DNA from: Dicyema japonicum
Lineage: Eukaryota > Dicyemida > Rhombozoa > Dicyemidae
NCBI GenBank assembly: GCA_011109175.1
Contig: RDEW01000043.1
Location: 62,001 to 126,000 of the forward strand
DNA length: 64,000 nt
Direction: 5' to 3'
The position numbers were made by a program, and so were the translations under genes. The notes beneath the pieces were generated by a model. That model ran no database searches, had not been told where the DNA came from, and was given only the letters and a program-made list of their open reading frames with translations. Positions 11,550 to 23,459 of this stretch are shown here, in pieces. Each line of letters opens with the position of its first letter. Within the stretch, counting starts at the first letter, position 1.

Positions 11550-11966
11550 AAATCTCGCCAGAACATATTTGAAGAGACTGGATTGATTTCTGATGTACAA
11601 GATGGGGAAGTTGGCTGGATGCTGCAAATTATTACCCCAAGAATATAGAACATTATATCTGTGAACTCTTTTTCAGATGATGGAAAAATTGTGGAAAACT
11701 CTAAAGCTTCAATAAAATCAGATAATTTAACGAAAAATTTGGCAGATTTAATTTCTGTCTACCATCCAATTATTATGGAAATTAGAAAATGTTATATTTT
11801 TACCAATATTCAATCAAATTTGAACAGGATTTGTGTGATATCAAATTATATCTTGAAAAAAGGACAATTAAATATCCACAAAAGATATCAAAAATGCGAA
11901 ATTAAAGAGTTTTGTCCAGAATTTTTTGCGAACTTAAGGAAGTGTCCTGGAACAACTATTTTTTAA
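11550..11966 (+). CDS. Unidentified coding segment
   Basis: An open + frame of about 100 codons (11661-11966) ends in CPGTTIF before TAA and has many Lys, Asn and Ile, with five Cys in its last half. A further open segment (about 11550-11640) precedes it in a shifted frame. No domain is recognised. Given the micro-introns of neighbouring genes, this could be the 3' part of a spliced gene, but I could not find a splice model that joins the segments. Confidence 0.3.
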
Positions 11967-12349
11967 TAAACCAATTTTATTTAACTCAAAAACTAAGTTA
12001 ACAACAGCCGGCTGCTTTTATAATTGAGAACGCATTTCCCTGACTATTTTGGTAAAGAAATTTTTCCACGTTAAATAAAATACTCGAAAAAATATATAAA
12101 TTTTAATGATAAAAATGCTAAAACTTATTTGATGCTATATTTTAATAAATTTGACAAAATTAAGTTAACACACATTAACTGCACGAAAATAATAAGGTCA
12201 TATTTAATTTTTAAGGTCTTAAGTTATATTTTTGGGGTCATAATTCAATGATTTTTAGGTCATTTTTGTGGTTGCCCTAGTTATTACTGTTTGTGCTGGG
12301 CTTACCAAAGATTGTAAGTCTGGGGTTAATAATAATGGCCCATATTTCT

Positions 12350-12425
12350 AATGATGCTGTAAATTTCGGTTGAAGGTTCCACGCATCTACGATGCTTGGC
12401 TTGACGAGTAATTAAAACTAGAAAT
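12350..12425 (+). repeat. tRNA-derived SINE, family 1, fragment
   Basis: Carries GGTTGAAGGTTCCACGCATC then TACGATGCTTGGCTTGACGA, the SINE body immediately downstream of the tRNA-like head in the 34 kb copy. Confidence 0.6.
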
Positions 12426-12479
12426 TGGCATTCGGTTACAACCCAGGTTTTTTTAGCTCTAAATATGGAATTGCCGATA

Positions 12480-14960
12480 AGGAGAACATAGACATTGAAT
12501 CTCTCAAAGCCACCCAAACGCAATGTTTGCTCATTATTATAGGCCAAGATCATGACAAAGCATGTGCAACACGAAAAGTTAACAATCTAATTAACGTCGC
12601 CCATCTTTTTCGATCCGTTGCCATGTTCCGTAGCATATCTAGATCGTCCCCATCTTTAAGGCACTTTCCAATCGTCCTGAGATCTTCATATAGAATAACC
12701 GGCAGTGTTGTCCTCGGCAGGCCGTGGAAACGAGAAGCTTTTAAGACAAAATACTCCTTCATTGCTATGTTGGCAAAGGTCCCCATATCGTGGCGGAGTA
12801 TGTGTCCAAACAGCCTCCATCTTGAATCAGTAATATCACATGATATTGGCTCAGTTCCTGTTCTCTTGTATAAGATTTCGGACGGCATTTTGAAAAAGCT
12901 TCTGGAGGAAAGGAGTGCTCAAAGATAATTTCTGTGAAAAGAATTCAACTTTTCGAGTTCCTACCTTGTACATGCTGATGTACCGGAAATATATAATATG
13001 ATTGGCCTCACTAGGGCATTGTATAGTCTCATTCGAGTTTTAGGGTCAAGCCCTTTGTGCAGAAGCCAAGTCTTCTTCATTTTGTTGAAAGCGACATTAG
13101 TTACTGTTTTCATTCGTGTTATATCTTTGGAGTCACCGAGAAGAAATCCTAGTTTTTTTATCTACACCAGTGCGTCTCGGTCTTTTCCTCACTTCTTTTT
13201 AGCTCCGTGATTTCGGTTTTGTTTGTGTTTACTTTAAATGACTACTCTGCCATTTTATCAAGCATTTTCTCCAAAAGTGCAATTAACTCTTCTTTGTTAT
13301 TCAAAATAAAGTCCACGTCGTCCGCATATGCTATTATGTTCGTTCCTTCTCTGATATGAGGCTTCAAGTCTCGTAGAGCTGCCTCCAGATAAATAATGAA
13401 CAAAATCGGGATAATGGATCTCCTTGAGGGGTACCAATTGTCGTTTCAAATGTCTTCGATAAAGCTTTCCCAGTCCTGACCATCAAACTCGTGTCCGTCA
13501 AGAGTGTTCTGACCATTCTAATTGTTGAGCCTCCAAGAAGTGCTCCAGTATTTACAGCAGCTTGTTCCTGTTAACGAAATCAAAGGCCTTTGACATATCA
13601 ATCCCAGAATGGTTGTCGTTATTTTAAATTTTTTAACAGTCGCACTTCTCCATTTGTGGCTCTATATAACATCTGACGTTGATCTCCCTTTCCAAAAGCC
13701 ACTTTGATAAGCCGACAGGTACGAGTCTAGGCGTCCCTCCATTCTTTTAAGCGTAATATTGGCTAGTATCTTCCGTAATGTGTTGGTTAAGACCACTGGT
13801 TTTAGGTTCTCAACTTTTCCAGATTTTTTGTTTTGCTTCTTTACTGGCATCAATAGTCCTTCTCCAAGTAGCAAAGTGGGTCCTTTACTATTCGTTTCAT
13901 TTAGAATCCAGGAAATTATCTTGTATAGTTTTTGAGTTCCATATTTGAAAAATTTACCATTTAAGCCATCTGGCGGGACTCTTATTCAGTTAGAAACTTG
14001 CTGTCATCACTTCTTCCAGAGTTATTTCTTCGTCTAATTTTCCCTGATCCGTATTAATGGTGAGTTTTTTGCTATTTTTTGATACAAATTGTGCTTCAAA
14101 ATAATCCGCTATAAGTTCTGCAATTTCTTGTTGGTTAGCAATATGTTTTCCTTCTTTATCTCATAAAGTCAATGTTTTTTTTGGTAGTTTTCTGATTCGT
14201 CCGACAGCTTCATAAAACTTTGCATTGTCTTTAAGGCCTTCGATTTTCTCTATTTTTGTTATTGTTTCGTTTTTTAATATCCAACGTGCAGCTTTTCTTA
14301 TTTTCTTTTTGATGACTGTTCTTTCCTTTTGTAGCCGCTGTTTCGTATTTTTGTCATCTGTATTTAGACATTGTATCTATATCGCCTTTTGTTGATTAGC
14401 AAAGAGTTTCAAAGCGGTTGCTTCTTCAGTGGGTTTTAGTTACGTAGTCCTCTTTCAGGTATATATCCGCTACAATCATGATCTTCTGTTTGATCAAGGT
14501 CCACGCAATTTGCGGTGCCAAATCTACTGATATTTCTTCCAATCCCTCATCGAGGTATTTTCTGAATTCCTCTCCCTGGATAGTATTGTTCTTTAAATGG
14601 TCTAAAACGTATCCCTTCCCCGCAGTTCCGTGTGTCCATTGCACTTTCTTTTCATCCCTTGCAAACCCATAAGTTTCTTTAAGGACATTTTGGCAATAAC
14701 CATCTTGTGATCGCTGTCAATTATAGACCCTCCATAAGCACGGGCATCAGTGACAATACTGCGGTCTTTTTGTCTGCAAATAATGTAGTCTATTAGTCTA
14801 ATAATAGTAAGATAACTCCTCGGAGAGTTATGATCGTCCAATATTATTTGTAAAATCCCAATCCTTTTATTGATTGTCCAATAACGGTATATGCGCCGGA
14901 GTAGGTCCTTTCTTTTACAAGACAGAAATTTGTTCTTTTCTACGCCGGGGACTTATGTAA
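12480..14960 (-). mobile_element. APE-endonuclease LINE (family B), decayed
   Basis: Reverse-strand domains in order. About 14840-14600 is the C-terminal half of the apurinic-type endonuclease (RLIDYIICRQKDRSI, then SDHKMVIAKM). About 14640-14000 is the linker. About 13875-13660 is RT (LKPVVLTNTLRKILA, then YQSGFWKGRSTSDVI). About 13440-13300 is the RT palm with a YADD-like region. About 12890-12550 is the C-terminal RWRLFGHILRHDM motif. Frames are interrupted by stops and shifts. The same C-terminal module recurs at 22.0-22.3 kb. The clade among RTE/CR1/Jockey-like elements is not determined. Confidence 0.8.
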
Positions 14961-14999
14961 CCATTTCAAGAAAAATAAAAAAACTTTAAACCATCTGAC

Positions 15000-15510
15000 C
15001 ACTCAGTTTGGTAGAATCTTAAACTGTGATTACGTCCGAAGACACAACAAAGTTGTAAGATGCTTATATCTCAGTCTATGCAAAGTATGTGGAATCAAAA
15101 AAGGTAGGTACATTCAGTTCAGTCAATTCTATAAACACAGAATTTTGAGATAAGAGTCGATACGTTGATTCTGACTGAAACGAAAACAGTTAACAAAACG
15201 GATATTTTTGTATATAACAAGGTCAAGAATGAGATAATGCCAATCGAAGTGGGAATTACATCTCAGGATAGCCCAAAACAGGTAGAATTTGAAAATGTCA
15301 CAGTAAGACCTCCTTGCAAGTGAGATTTCGCTTCTATTCGATTGTCATGTGAAGATTATCCCGCTGGTTGTGACCTGGGATGGAGTTGTCTCTAAGTGTT
15401 TCAAAATTTATATGGATAAACTATCTGTTGAAGGAGCACGAGGACTTACATCTAGTCAGTTGTGTTGAAAGGGACTCTCGAAAGCTTACTAATTGGGCAC
15501 AAACAGGGGA
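15000..15510 (+). mobile_element. R4/Dong-like retrotransposon, C-terminal endonuclease region
   Basis: The + frames encode DYVRRHNKVVRCLYLSLCKV, then TDIFVYNKVKNEIMPIEVG, then KIIPLVVTWDGVVSK and VVLKGTLESLL. This order (RHDNV-like block, PD..E nuclease core, VIPLVVG-like block, LLGTA-like block) is that of restriction-like-endonuclease LINEs of the R4/Dong type. The Pro of the PD motif is replaced by Thr here, while the copy at 19.5 kb keeps KPDIFV. Broken by frameshifts. Confidence 0.65.
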
Positions 15511-15757
15511 TGAAGACTTTGGTTAAGGGTTCACCTCTGCTACATCTCAACTTGTGGAACTGATATGATGTGAGGATATCCCAATGGACTCTAACAGAGA
15601 TATTTTGACTGACCCTGGTGTGGAGATGGGAATAAGAGGGAGTTGATGGTACACTCTTCCTAAGAGAAGGAGAAGGATTTCCTGTGATTTGGGTTAAAAT
15701 TCACTTAATTAGAAAATTCACTCGTTTTACTTTATAACCACTTTTTAACAAAATAAT

Positions 15758-17711
15758 TTAAACCAATTCAGTATTAGTTTTCTGTGGATGGTTGTCCCTC
15801 ATTGCAAAAAATGCAATTGAAATAAAGTAGAACAGGCAAACTAAAAGTTATTATAACCCAAACGGATAGCCAAAAGGGACAAGTGTGCTATCCATGTCTC
15901 CTTGTCGACATAAACTAGTAAAATGAACATGAAGAAATTAGTCAAGATTGGCAGAAATGGTACTAACGGCGTCTATTTTATGAAGATAAAGTCACCATAT
16001 AAATTTTAGTATTTTTCATTTGCGGTAGTTTAAATAACACTAAAGTCGAGAAAACAACCAATAAAACGAGAAGACCGAGTATTGAGTAATAAATAATTTT
16101 GCCTGAAATTGGGTATCTTATAAGAATGGCGATTACAAGCGAACTGAGGACTATTCGAATTTATAATCAAAATACATGAAATGGTGGTCATTATCCTAGC
16201 AGTCTTCACCTCTCTGTTTGTAAGGACATTTATGACTCCACTATCTTCGTTTATCAAAACTGGTTTCTCTGAGTAACTACAAATTAGTAAACTCAACACC
16301 GAATATTAATCACCATTATCTCCAACATAAGAGTTGGTATTAGAACTGAGATCTCACTGATTCCAAGGGTTATATCCGTGGTCGTAAAAATCGACAAAAT
16401 CCCTTGAATAGATTGAAAACGACAAAACCAATGGCAAGACAAATAAACAGACTGATGTTCCTAATCATGATATCCCCATTCTCGTGGTACAGATATTTAC
16501 GAAATATTCCATTCAGACTCATGGAATATATCATATGTGACCCTGCTAAAACTGTGCCGTATAAACTTCCATAAATTATAATATTAACTTAGAGAAAAGT
16601 CCGCATATACATCCGACGGAGACTATGTAGCTCATTGCCTGATTTCCCTTTGACTGAAAGGCGATTGAATAAGGGGCTTTGACGTCGATATCGTAATATG
16701 GGAGCATCAATGAGATCACAGCTGTAGTTGCCACGTAGGCAATTGTAGCAAAGATTACTGTCACAATTGTACTTATTGGTATTGCCTTGTTTGGATTTAA
16801 CACATCCCCCGCTATAATTTAGCATATTATGTTTGAACCAATCATGGAAATTATATCAACCCCAACAAAGAGAAAAATCCCCCCAAAGATGCGACAAATA
16901 TTCCAGAAATCCCGTAAGGCATGAAACCACCGTCTCCTTTTCCAGAAATGTTCGGCTATGAGTGAGAAATTCAAAGTACAGGACTCAAATTCCAATTGTT
17001 AGTATCAATAAACTGAGATCCACCTATTATTACTGTCGACAGTACAATCAAGTTAATTAAAATCAATAAAATTGCAATTGACTGAGAATTTTTTGATTTG
17101 AACAAAAATAAAACTAAAAATAAGCTCAAATATACCAGATAGCAAAATACATAGGAACAAGGGCAGTGGGTCTAAAAACTCTGATAAGTACAGGGAATCG
17201 GGTAATTTAACAGTATAGAAGTAATTGGAAATAGAATTATTGCATAAAGAATCGATATAATATGACAATGACTTGGATACCGTGACTGCAGCTATTTACT
17301 ATATATTATGAATTTACCGAAGAGATACGAAATCACAAATTGTATTCCAATTACAAATCCTATCATTTCTCCATAAACGGCAGAACCAAATGCGTAAAAT
17401 GACCCTGAAAGTGGAACCCGTGTTCCAATCTCCGCATACATTAATCCTAAGCTATCTCAAAGTAAAACCCAATAAGATTATCATCAGTCCTGCAAATAAA
17501 AATGAAATCATTGAAGAAGGTCCAGCTTGCCTGTTGATCATTATCCCCGAAGCCATGTAAACCCCCGAGCCCATTATGCAACCGATAGCTAAGTTGTTAA
17601 TCACAATAAACTAATTATTGAAAGCTGCCAAACAGTTATGTAACGTTCCCTGTGCTGATGACATGTATTTGGATCAAGTTTTTTTGTTAAGGCAAATATA
17701 ATTTTGTTCAT
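15758..17711 (-). CDS. Cationic amino acid transporter (SLC7/CAT-like) with ten micro-introns
   Basis: Multi-pass plasma-membrane carrier for cationic amino acids (family knowledge). Visible family blocks include TIGCIMGSGVYMASG (TM1), YAEIGTRVPLSGS (TM3), NPNKAIPISTIV, LMLPYY, a VGCICGL helix, and VPFLPILTNFFMF near the C terminus. Ten introns were placed: 17589-17611 (23), 17447-17468 (22), 17286-17317 (32), 16956-16979 (24), 16812-16838 (27), 16566-16588 (23), 16277-16299 (23), 16103-16136 (34), 15973-15995 (23) and 15841-15857 (17). Three homopolymer corrections are needed: a G run at 16879-16884 and one at 16401-16403 each short by one, and an A run near 17097 long by one. With these the CDS is 569 codons, a little shorter than typical CATs of 600-650 aa. 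The start ATG lies just before a Lys-rich cytosolic segment. Confidence 0.92.
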
Positions 17712-18990
17712 AGCAAATAAATATTTTAAGAGTTAATTTCTAATTTTGTGAATAACTTGGTATATAAATGTGATAAACCGTAGATTGATTAGATTGTGAG
17801 ATAATCAATTTTTTTCTTTTATTGGAACAGTGTATAATAGACTGAGTTGACGAAAAGTAAAAAATAATCCTATTGATCGCTCATTTTTATAATCTACTTC
17901 TTGAAGTCGATATGGTTGTTTACAATAGTGGTTGCCCTGTTTGAAGCATTGTGGTTAACTGTTATCACCCGACCATGAAATGACGAGATATGGTGAATTT
18001 GAAAAGTCTTCAATTGAATTTTACTGGATGTATCTCAACTTTATCTGAGTAGGGCTGAAATAGGGAATCTGAACTTCAAATGGATTAATACGGAGAGATT
18101 TATAGTTTATAAAAAATATATATTTTCCTTCCTTTCGATGGAGTCATTGGATCCACCTTACTGAGGAGACCCCGAATGCTTGGCCGGCATCAAAAGGATC
18201 CAACTATCCTTCCCCAGGGGACAATGTCGTTACCTGGAGACGAGTTCTGGAATGCTGGAACGAGTCAGGATCAAGGAGTTAGTTAGTTTGGTTACCCTTT
18301 GTCTTTGAAATGGAATAAATTTAATTTAATGTGTAGCTGGGATGCAAGGCGTTTTATTTACTTATTTAAAATTTAAGGAGACCAACCGTTTGTTCAGTTA
18401 GCTTAACGCAATTGCTTGAAATTTAAGCTGGTGAAATTGCTCTGGTCTATATGGGGTACCTTTAGTACATTTAATATCTTCATCTCCTCAAGGTGGATGC
18501 AATCTCTCGTCCACTTTTTAATGGATTTGGGAGATATCAGATACTCAAATTTTTGGAATCGGAGAACCATCGGATGCACTAACGTCTTGGCTCGAATCCC
18601 GTCTTCCCCAAATTGGGGGATTTTTGATAGTCTACATTGGGGAAACACTTTGTTATTTAAAAATTTATTAACTCAAATACACCGAGAAAGAAGTTAACAA
18701 TTAACAACTAAAGTATCCAATTCAAACTTTTCCAGATGCAGAGAAACTTACAAATTTAAACACAAGTCCATCCAAAAACAGCCAAAATGGTAGAAAGCAT
18801 CCAGTCCTTATAGTGTGGGAACTTCTCCCCCCAATGGTATGGGAGAAAGCAAATTATTTTTTGTCACACTGGCACTTTGCGTCACCTAAGACAAATAAAT
18901 AAAGTGATGCTACTCTAGTGGAACGAGGGAAGATTAAAAACAGAGGAAAAGAAATAGATAATATTAAATTTAACGATTATTTGAACTTAT
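17712..18990. other. Intergenic sequence between transporter and retroelement
   Basis: No domain-bearing ORF. 18120-18310 is GC-richer and resembles retroelement untranslated sequence. Two mutually antisense ORFs at 18.4-18.7 kb show nothing recognisable. Confidence 0.35.
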
Positions 18991-18994
18991 TTTG

Positions 18995-19720
18995 CTAAGG
19001 AAGTTTATCTGCATTTTGTGCAGTTAGATTTTCTGTTCTATTTTTGAAATGTCGGAAATGAGTTATCTCTTTCTGTAAGGTGTTGATAAGATCGGATTTT
19101 CTTGATCTTGATTTTAGAGCGTACTTACGGTTTTTGAGCACTTTTCTGCGGTATTTCAAATTACTTTCTTCTGCATATTTATACTCCACCAACATGCTCT
19201 CCAACGTCATCTTGAGGACAACAGATTGAATGTATGTACTAGTTGGTGCATTGATTGCGATGACTTCCAAGTGAGATTTATAAGCCTTCGAAACAACATC
19301 GTCCCACTGTAGGAAACTTGGACGCCTAGCTACACTAAAAATCCACGACGCACGTGAGACTCGATGGCTTCTCCAGCTGATCTTTGTTGCGATCTCAAGA
19401 GGCAACTCAACGTCGATCATGTCGGCGGGGACCACTTTTGATTGACTTTTGTGTTTTGTTTTTTAATGTTTATTCTTCACCTTATTGTGGACAAAAATAT
19501 CAGGTTTATTAAACCTGTCCTGAATATCTGTTTTTATGGATGTGTCCACCCAGATTTCAACTCTGGTATTGACTATGGTATTGACAGAATGCGTCTTCAG
19601 TCTCTTTAACTTCTTGATGTCGTACATTCTACACAAGTGCAATTGTATGCATCTGACCCTTCATCGTGTCCTTATACGCAAAAAAACAGATTCCTGTTTT
19701 GAAGAAGACAATGCAAAGCC
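18995..19720 (-). mobile_element. R4/Dong-like retrotransposon, C-terminal endonuclease region, second copy
   Basis: From about 19580 the reverse strand reads NKPDIFVHNKVKN (nuclease PD motif). An open 146-codon frame follows (19435-18995) containing SWRSHRVSRASWIF, then QWDDVVSKAYKSHL and SVVLKMTLESML, the same order as in the 15 kb copy. The last 50 residues are highly basic (RRKVLKNRKYALKSRSRK). The 9.2/25.7 kb hairpin repeat forms part of this open frame. Probably a decayed element, although the terminal 146-codon frame is intact. Confidence 0.6.
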
Positions 19721-19859
19721 TCTGATCTCAGAATATTGTTTCCACTGACGTACCAATCAGCGGATCCAATAACATCAATATTTTCATTTTCGCAACAATT
19801 ATAAATAGAGTAGAACTTATGATTGCTTAAATACATTTGCAGCATTGAGTTTCGTGTAC

Positions 19860-20050
19860 ACCAATCTCACGATCCTCTTCTTTCAAGTTTTCCGGGATCG
19901 TTCTCGAAACATCATACTTTATGACGTTGATGCACCAACAACTTCCTAAGTGGACGAAGGGGACGTGTATGCCTCGGAGGACTGAAATCTATCTCACGTC
20001 TCCTCTCCAACGGAGTCCCTCAAGGATCTCTTTTATCACCTGATAGTGTG
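19860..20050 (+). mobile_element. Jockey-type LINE RT scrap (family D)
   Basis: The + frame encodes SGRRGRVCLGGLKSISRLL then SNGVPQGSLLSP, the RT motif upstream of the YADD box. The same peptide occurs at 46.2 kb. Confidence 0.7.
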
Positions 20051-20940
20051 CATAAACATTACGATTTTTTAATTATCAATTATATAAAAGATTTAAATTT
20101 TTTATCTTACTAGAAAAACTAATTGGTTATTTTACAAAAAATATAAGAAAGAATATTTTTAGTCAAATAAAATTAATCAAATTAAAATTGGTCTTCAACG
20201 TGGAAGTATTCTCCTTTCCAATTTTTTCTAAAAATGGACCTTTTCCGTATACTCTGTAAACGTATGTCCCGTCAAGATTTACCTATACGACGTGTTCTCT
20301 GAGCTTACTTCTTCTTTTTTAATAAAATAAGCTATGAATTTTTCATATAATAATCTCATTAGCTCAACAAAAGCATCAAGTAAAACTTGAGGTGCAGGGG
20401 ATAAAACATCAAGAAAATGAGGTGCAGGGCATATTAGTATTAAAAAGTACTCCCGAGAAAAAATAAAATTAGTTAAGTTTGATGCACCATGAATGCAATA
20501 AATATGTTAACGTCGATATCCTCGATGGATAGTTACTTAAAAAGTATAGATAAACTTCTATATCCAACATGTTTGGGTATTCTAAATTATAGTGGTTACC
20601 CAACCGGTCAATTTAACAATTTTTCATTCATGCTCTTTCTCTTTTATAGGCGTTCAGGAAGACTTAACTGCTACTTCCTGTTTATTATTATTAGCACTTT
20701 CCAAACCAACCAAACCAATTTATTTTAATAAAAATTAAGGAGTTTGTTTTAGTGATATTTAAACGTGTCCGCCTATGCGTCCTGGACACTTCTGATGCAC
20801 CCTGTCTCTATTTTAATTTCGTCCTAATGTTGGATCCAACAAATCCTGCCCTTATATCCAGAGCGTAGTAGGTACAAAGCTAGTAAGCCCTCTCCAGTTA
20901 GTTCTTCCTTACTAGGTCCTTCCCCAGTATGTTTTTTCTA
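20051..20940. other. AT-rich intergenic stretch
   Basis: One 79-codon ORF (20489-20728, +) has two hydrophobic stretches but no recognisable family. 20385-20430 holds a doubled GAGGTGCAGGG motif preceded each time by CATCAAG. Confidence 0.3.
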
Positions 20941-20954
20941 CAGTGTCCCAAAGC

Positions 20955-21190
20955 CGCCTTCTAGGGACCAATAATGTGGTTAACAAAGTCTTGCGTAGAA
21001 CTCAATTCGAATGTAGGAACATTTGGTATGGGTACCCCCGGTTGGTCCCAACTCCAGTATATACTTCTACGATAGTCCCAGGTCCTGTAGGGATCAAAGT
21101 CCGGAAGATGACAAAGTTCCGTGTAGACCCGGATTCGAATGTAGGGATTCAATTGTTGTGGGTACCAGGTCCAACTTGGAGAATATCTAG
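20955..21190. repeat. Two-unit tandem duplication of about 125 bp
   Basis: The units start near 20955 and 21085. Each holds AGGGA(C/T)CAA, a GT(A/G)GA.C(C/T)..ATTCGAATGTAGG core and GTGGGTACC/ATGGGTACC. Diverged. Confidence 0.55.
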
Positions 21191-21224
21191 AGATTTTTGA
21201 CCCTTTGTCTACTGCGCCTTTCAA

Positions 21225-21615
21225 TAGGTTTTCTTCGTAATATTGAATATATCCTTCCAACTTGTTATATGCTTCTCCACCGTATAATGGGTTCCTTCGT
21301 AATTGTGAATATATTTTTTCCGACTTGTGATATGCTTCTCCACCGTATAATGGGTTCCTTCGTATTGTGAATATATTCTTCCGACTTGTGATATGCTTCT
21401 CCCACCGTATAATGGGTTCCTTCGTAATTGTGAATATATTTTTCCGACTTGTGATATGCTTCTCCACCGTATAATGGGTTCCTTCGTAATTGTGAATATA
21501 TTTTTCCGACTTGTGATATGCTTCTCCACCGTATAATGGGTTCCTTCGTAATTGTGAATATATCCTTCCGACTTGTGATATGTTTCTCCACAATGTAATG
21601 GGTTCCTTCGTTTGT
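21225..21615. repeat. 62-bp minisatellite, about 6.3 units
   Basis: The word GGGTTCCTTCGTA recurs at 21291, 21354, 21416, 21478, 21540 and 21602, giving spacings of 63, 62, 62, 62 and 62 bp. Other conserved words are CTTGTGATATGCTTCTCC and CACCGTATAATGGG. Since 62 is not a multiple of three, the long reverse ORFs through the array simply cycle through frames and are not evidence of a protein. The last unit is the most diverged. Confidence 0.95.
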
Positions 21616-21619
21616 AATG

Positions 21620-21835
21620 TTATTTGTCTTGAGGAGATTCACTCGGAGTAAATAGGTTCCTTCGTCTTGTAGTATGGCTCTTGTAATGTGTATCTTCGGA
21701 TCGTCTTGTAAAATGACCCTTGTGATGTGTGTTTTCACATGAAAGCAGCACCAACGTCCGTCTTGTAATATGGCCCTTGTAATGTGTATCTCCAGATCGT
21801 CTTGTAATATGGCCTTGTATTGTTTATCTTGGCAT
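21620..21835. repeat. Degenerate tandem repeat next to the minisatellite
   Basis: Four to five imperfect units built on CTTGTAATATGGCCCTTGTA, then ATGTGTATCTCCGGATCGT. They are less regular than the 62-bp array that they adjoin. Confidence 0.7.
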
Positions 21836-21909
21836 TGAAACTCTTTCGACTTGCGAACACGTAAGTAGCATCAATGGTCTTGGCACCAGCCAATGGTCTT
21901 GGAACAAGC

Positions 21910-22010
21910 ACCGACGACCCACATTAGCACTTTCACGAGAGCCATAATATTTATAGCTTCGCATGTGCAGCAAAAATATAAGAGAAAGAGTTAGTTTGTT
22001 CTAAGCTTTT
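21910..22010 (-). repeat. tRNA-derived SINE, family 1, 3' tail fragment
   Basis: TTCACGAGAGCCATAATATT and TAGCTTCGCATGTGCAG match the 3' end of the 34 kb SINE copy at 33805-33845. Confidence 0.55.
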
Positions 22011-22019
22011 CTGTTCTTA

Positions 22020-22310
22020 GCCAGATCCCTCAGTGTGTCTAGGTCATCAGCAGATGACAATGTTTTTTTAACACCTTTCAGATCACCTTGTAAAACGACC
22101 GGGAGGGTTGTTCTTCACGAAAGCGTTTTGCATGGAAGGAGTAGTAATCTTCCATGGCAATATTCGGGGGGATGTCTGGTTCAACCTCAGGACTTTTCCA
22201 AATAGTCTCCAACGAAAGCATCTCGAGACTTATTCGTTTACAATCACACATATTGTACAGTACTTTCCGCAAGATCTTGGATGGCCAGGACATCTAATCT
22301 CTTAGTTAAG
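22020..22310 (-). mobile_element. LINE family B, C-terminal fragment
   Basis: The reverse frame holds NIAMEDYYSFHAKRF and PSRSFYKVI, then an ADDLDTL-like string, collinear with the 12.5-12.9 kb element (NIAMKEYFVLKASRF, then DDLDMLRNMA). Confidence 0.65.
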
Positions 22311-22479
22311 TAACAAACCACCTACTCTCAATGGACAATCTAAAAATATTCTTTCAAAATGAAGACATAACGATGATGATGAAGGGAGTTACTACTTTAT
22401 TTGAAGACGTTTGACTTGAACTAAATGTCAAAAAGTCTGCTACTGATGTGATATGTGTGGGATTCCGAAGAATCTTAAT

Positions 22480-23000
22480 AAACAAAGAGATTGGGACGAA
22501 CTTCTATACTCAAAGACAATTGATGAGATAAAACCTGGACTTGACCAGCATCGTCTAACATTTCTGCATCGACGAAATAAATCAATGCATGGCTCAGCAT
22601 TCCCCTGCACTCATTTGGAACACTATTAGATGACAACGCCACCATAGTTGTGGTTTAGTTCCCCATCGCTGTAGATGTGAAAGAATGGTCGACACTAAAG
22701 GTCTTCACGCTCTCTTTTGCCGGAGAAGTGCCCAGTCAACAAAAGGCTTTATTGAACGACTAACTTCTCATGGGAAAGTGGTAGATAGCTCACTTAGAAC
22801 GCCACCTGTATGGATAACCTCTCTCCCACTAACATTGCTATGACTGCAATCTACTCAGGTTCAGCCTCAAAAAAGGCTGAGACCCTAAAGATGAAGAAAT
22901 ACGAATATTTTGGTGGATAGTTCATTTTTGAATCAGTCGCCAGGAAACGTCAGGGATCATAGAAAGCAGATTACTGACACTGCTAAACAAAATCAGATTA
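22480..23000 (+). mobile_element. Family A retrotransposon, zinc-finger/nuclease fragment
   Basis: The + frame reads HRCRCERMVDTKGLHALFCR, the family A CCHC-like motif (C-x-C..H-x3-C), then a DNLSPTN..SASKKAET block corresponding to the end of the nuclease domain. Frameshifted. Confidence 0.7.
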
Positions 23001-23459
23001 CTTATCGCGAAGAGTAAAAATGATAGAAAAAGGAACTAGTTTATTGAGCGTATTCCTGTGATCGTTACTGTTATTTTAATAAATTGACCAAAAACATCAT
23101 CCGATTTATCTGAAACCTAGAAACAGAGAACTCTGCCTACAAAAAAGAGAAGCTTGGAGAAGGATTGATTTCTATTAGCATTAAAAGACGAATTAACTCT
23201 ATCAATTTGTTTTTTTAATTCTTTAAAATTGAAATGAATTTGTGTATTATTTTCCTAATAGAAAATTGACTAACTCTTCATAGGACTGGTCTTGAATGGA
23301 GACCAAATTCTCTACTGGAACGCGGTAAAATATTGGGTGTCACCTTTTACTTCCAATGATGACTTCGGACATCATGTGAGCAACGTATGGTCTTCTTGTC
23401 AAAACACAACTTCTTAAAGTCATTTTTTGGATAATGAAATATTCTTTATCCTAAAAATT

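Noticed and set aside
12225-12350. Possible secreted peptide VIFVVALVITVCAGLTKDC
   Set aside because: There is a stop immediately upstream, no ATG in frame and only about 30 codons. A micro-intron start could not be supported.
12425-12928. Forward ORF of 167 codons
   Set aside because: It is antisense to the C-terminal RWRLFGHILRHD frame of LINE family B and has no domain of its own.
18995-19435. Maf-like bZIP factor suggested by RRKVLKNRKYALKSRSRK
   Set aside because: The preceding residues (DDVVSKAYKSHL, SVVLKMTLESML) and the upstream KPDIFV motif match the C-terminal end of R4-like retrotransposons also seen at 15 kb. The basic stretch is its tail and the leucine heptads are poor.
21225-21615. 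CRISPR array
   Set aside because: The units are contiguous 62-bp tandem repeats without distinct spacers, and the genome is eukaryotic.
20961-21738. Long reverse-strand ORFs with repeated YHKSEKYIHNYEGTHYT peptides
   Set aside because: They are translations of a 62-bp minisatellite, which cycles through all three frames. There is no start context or domain.
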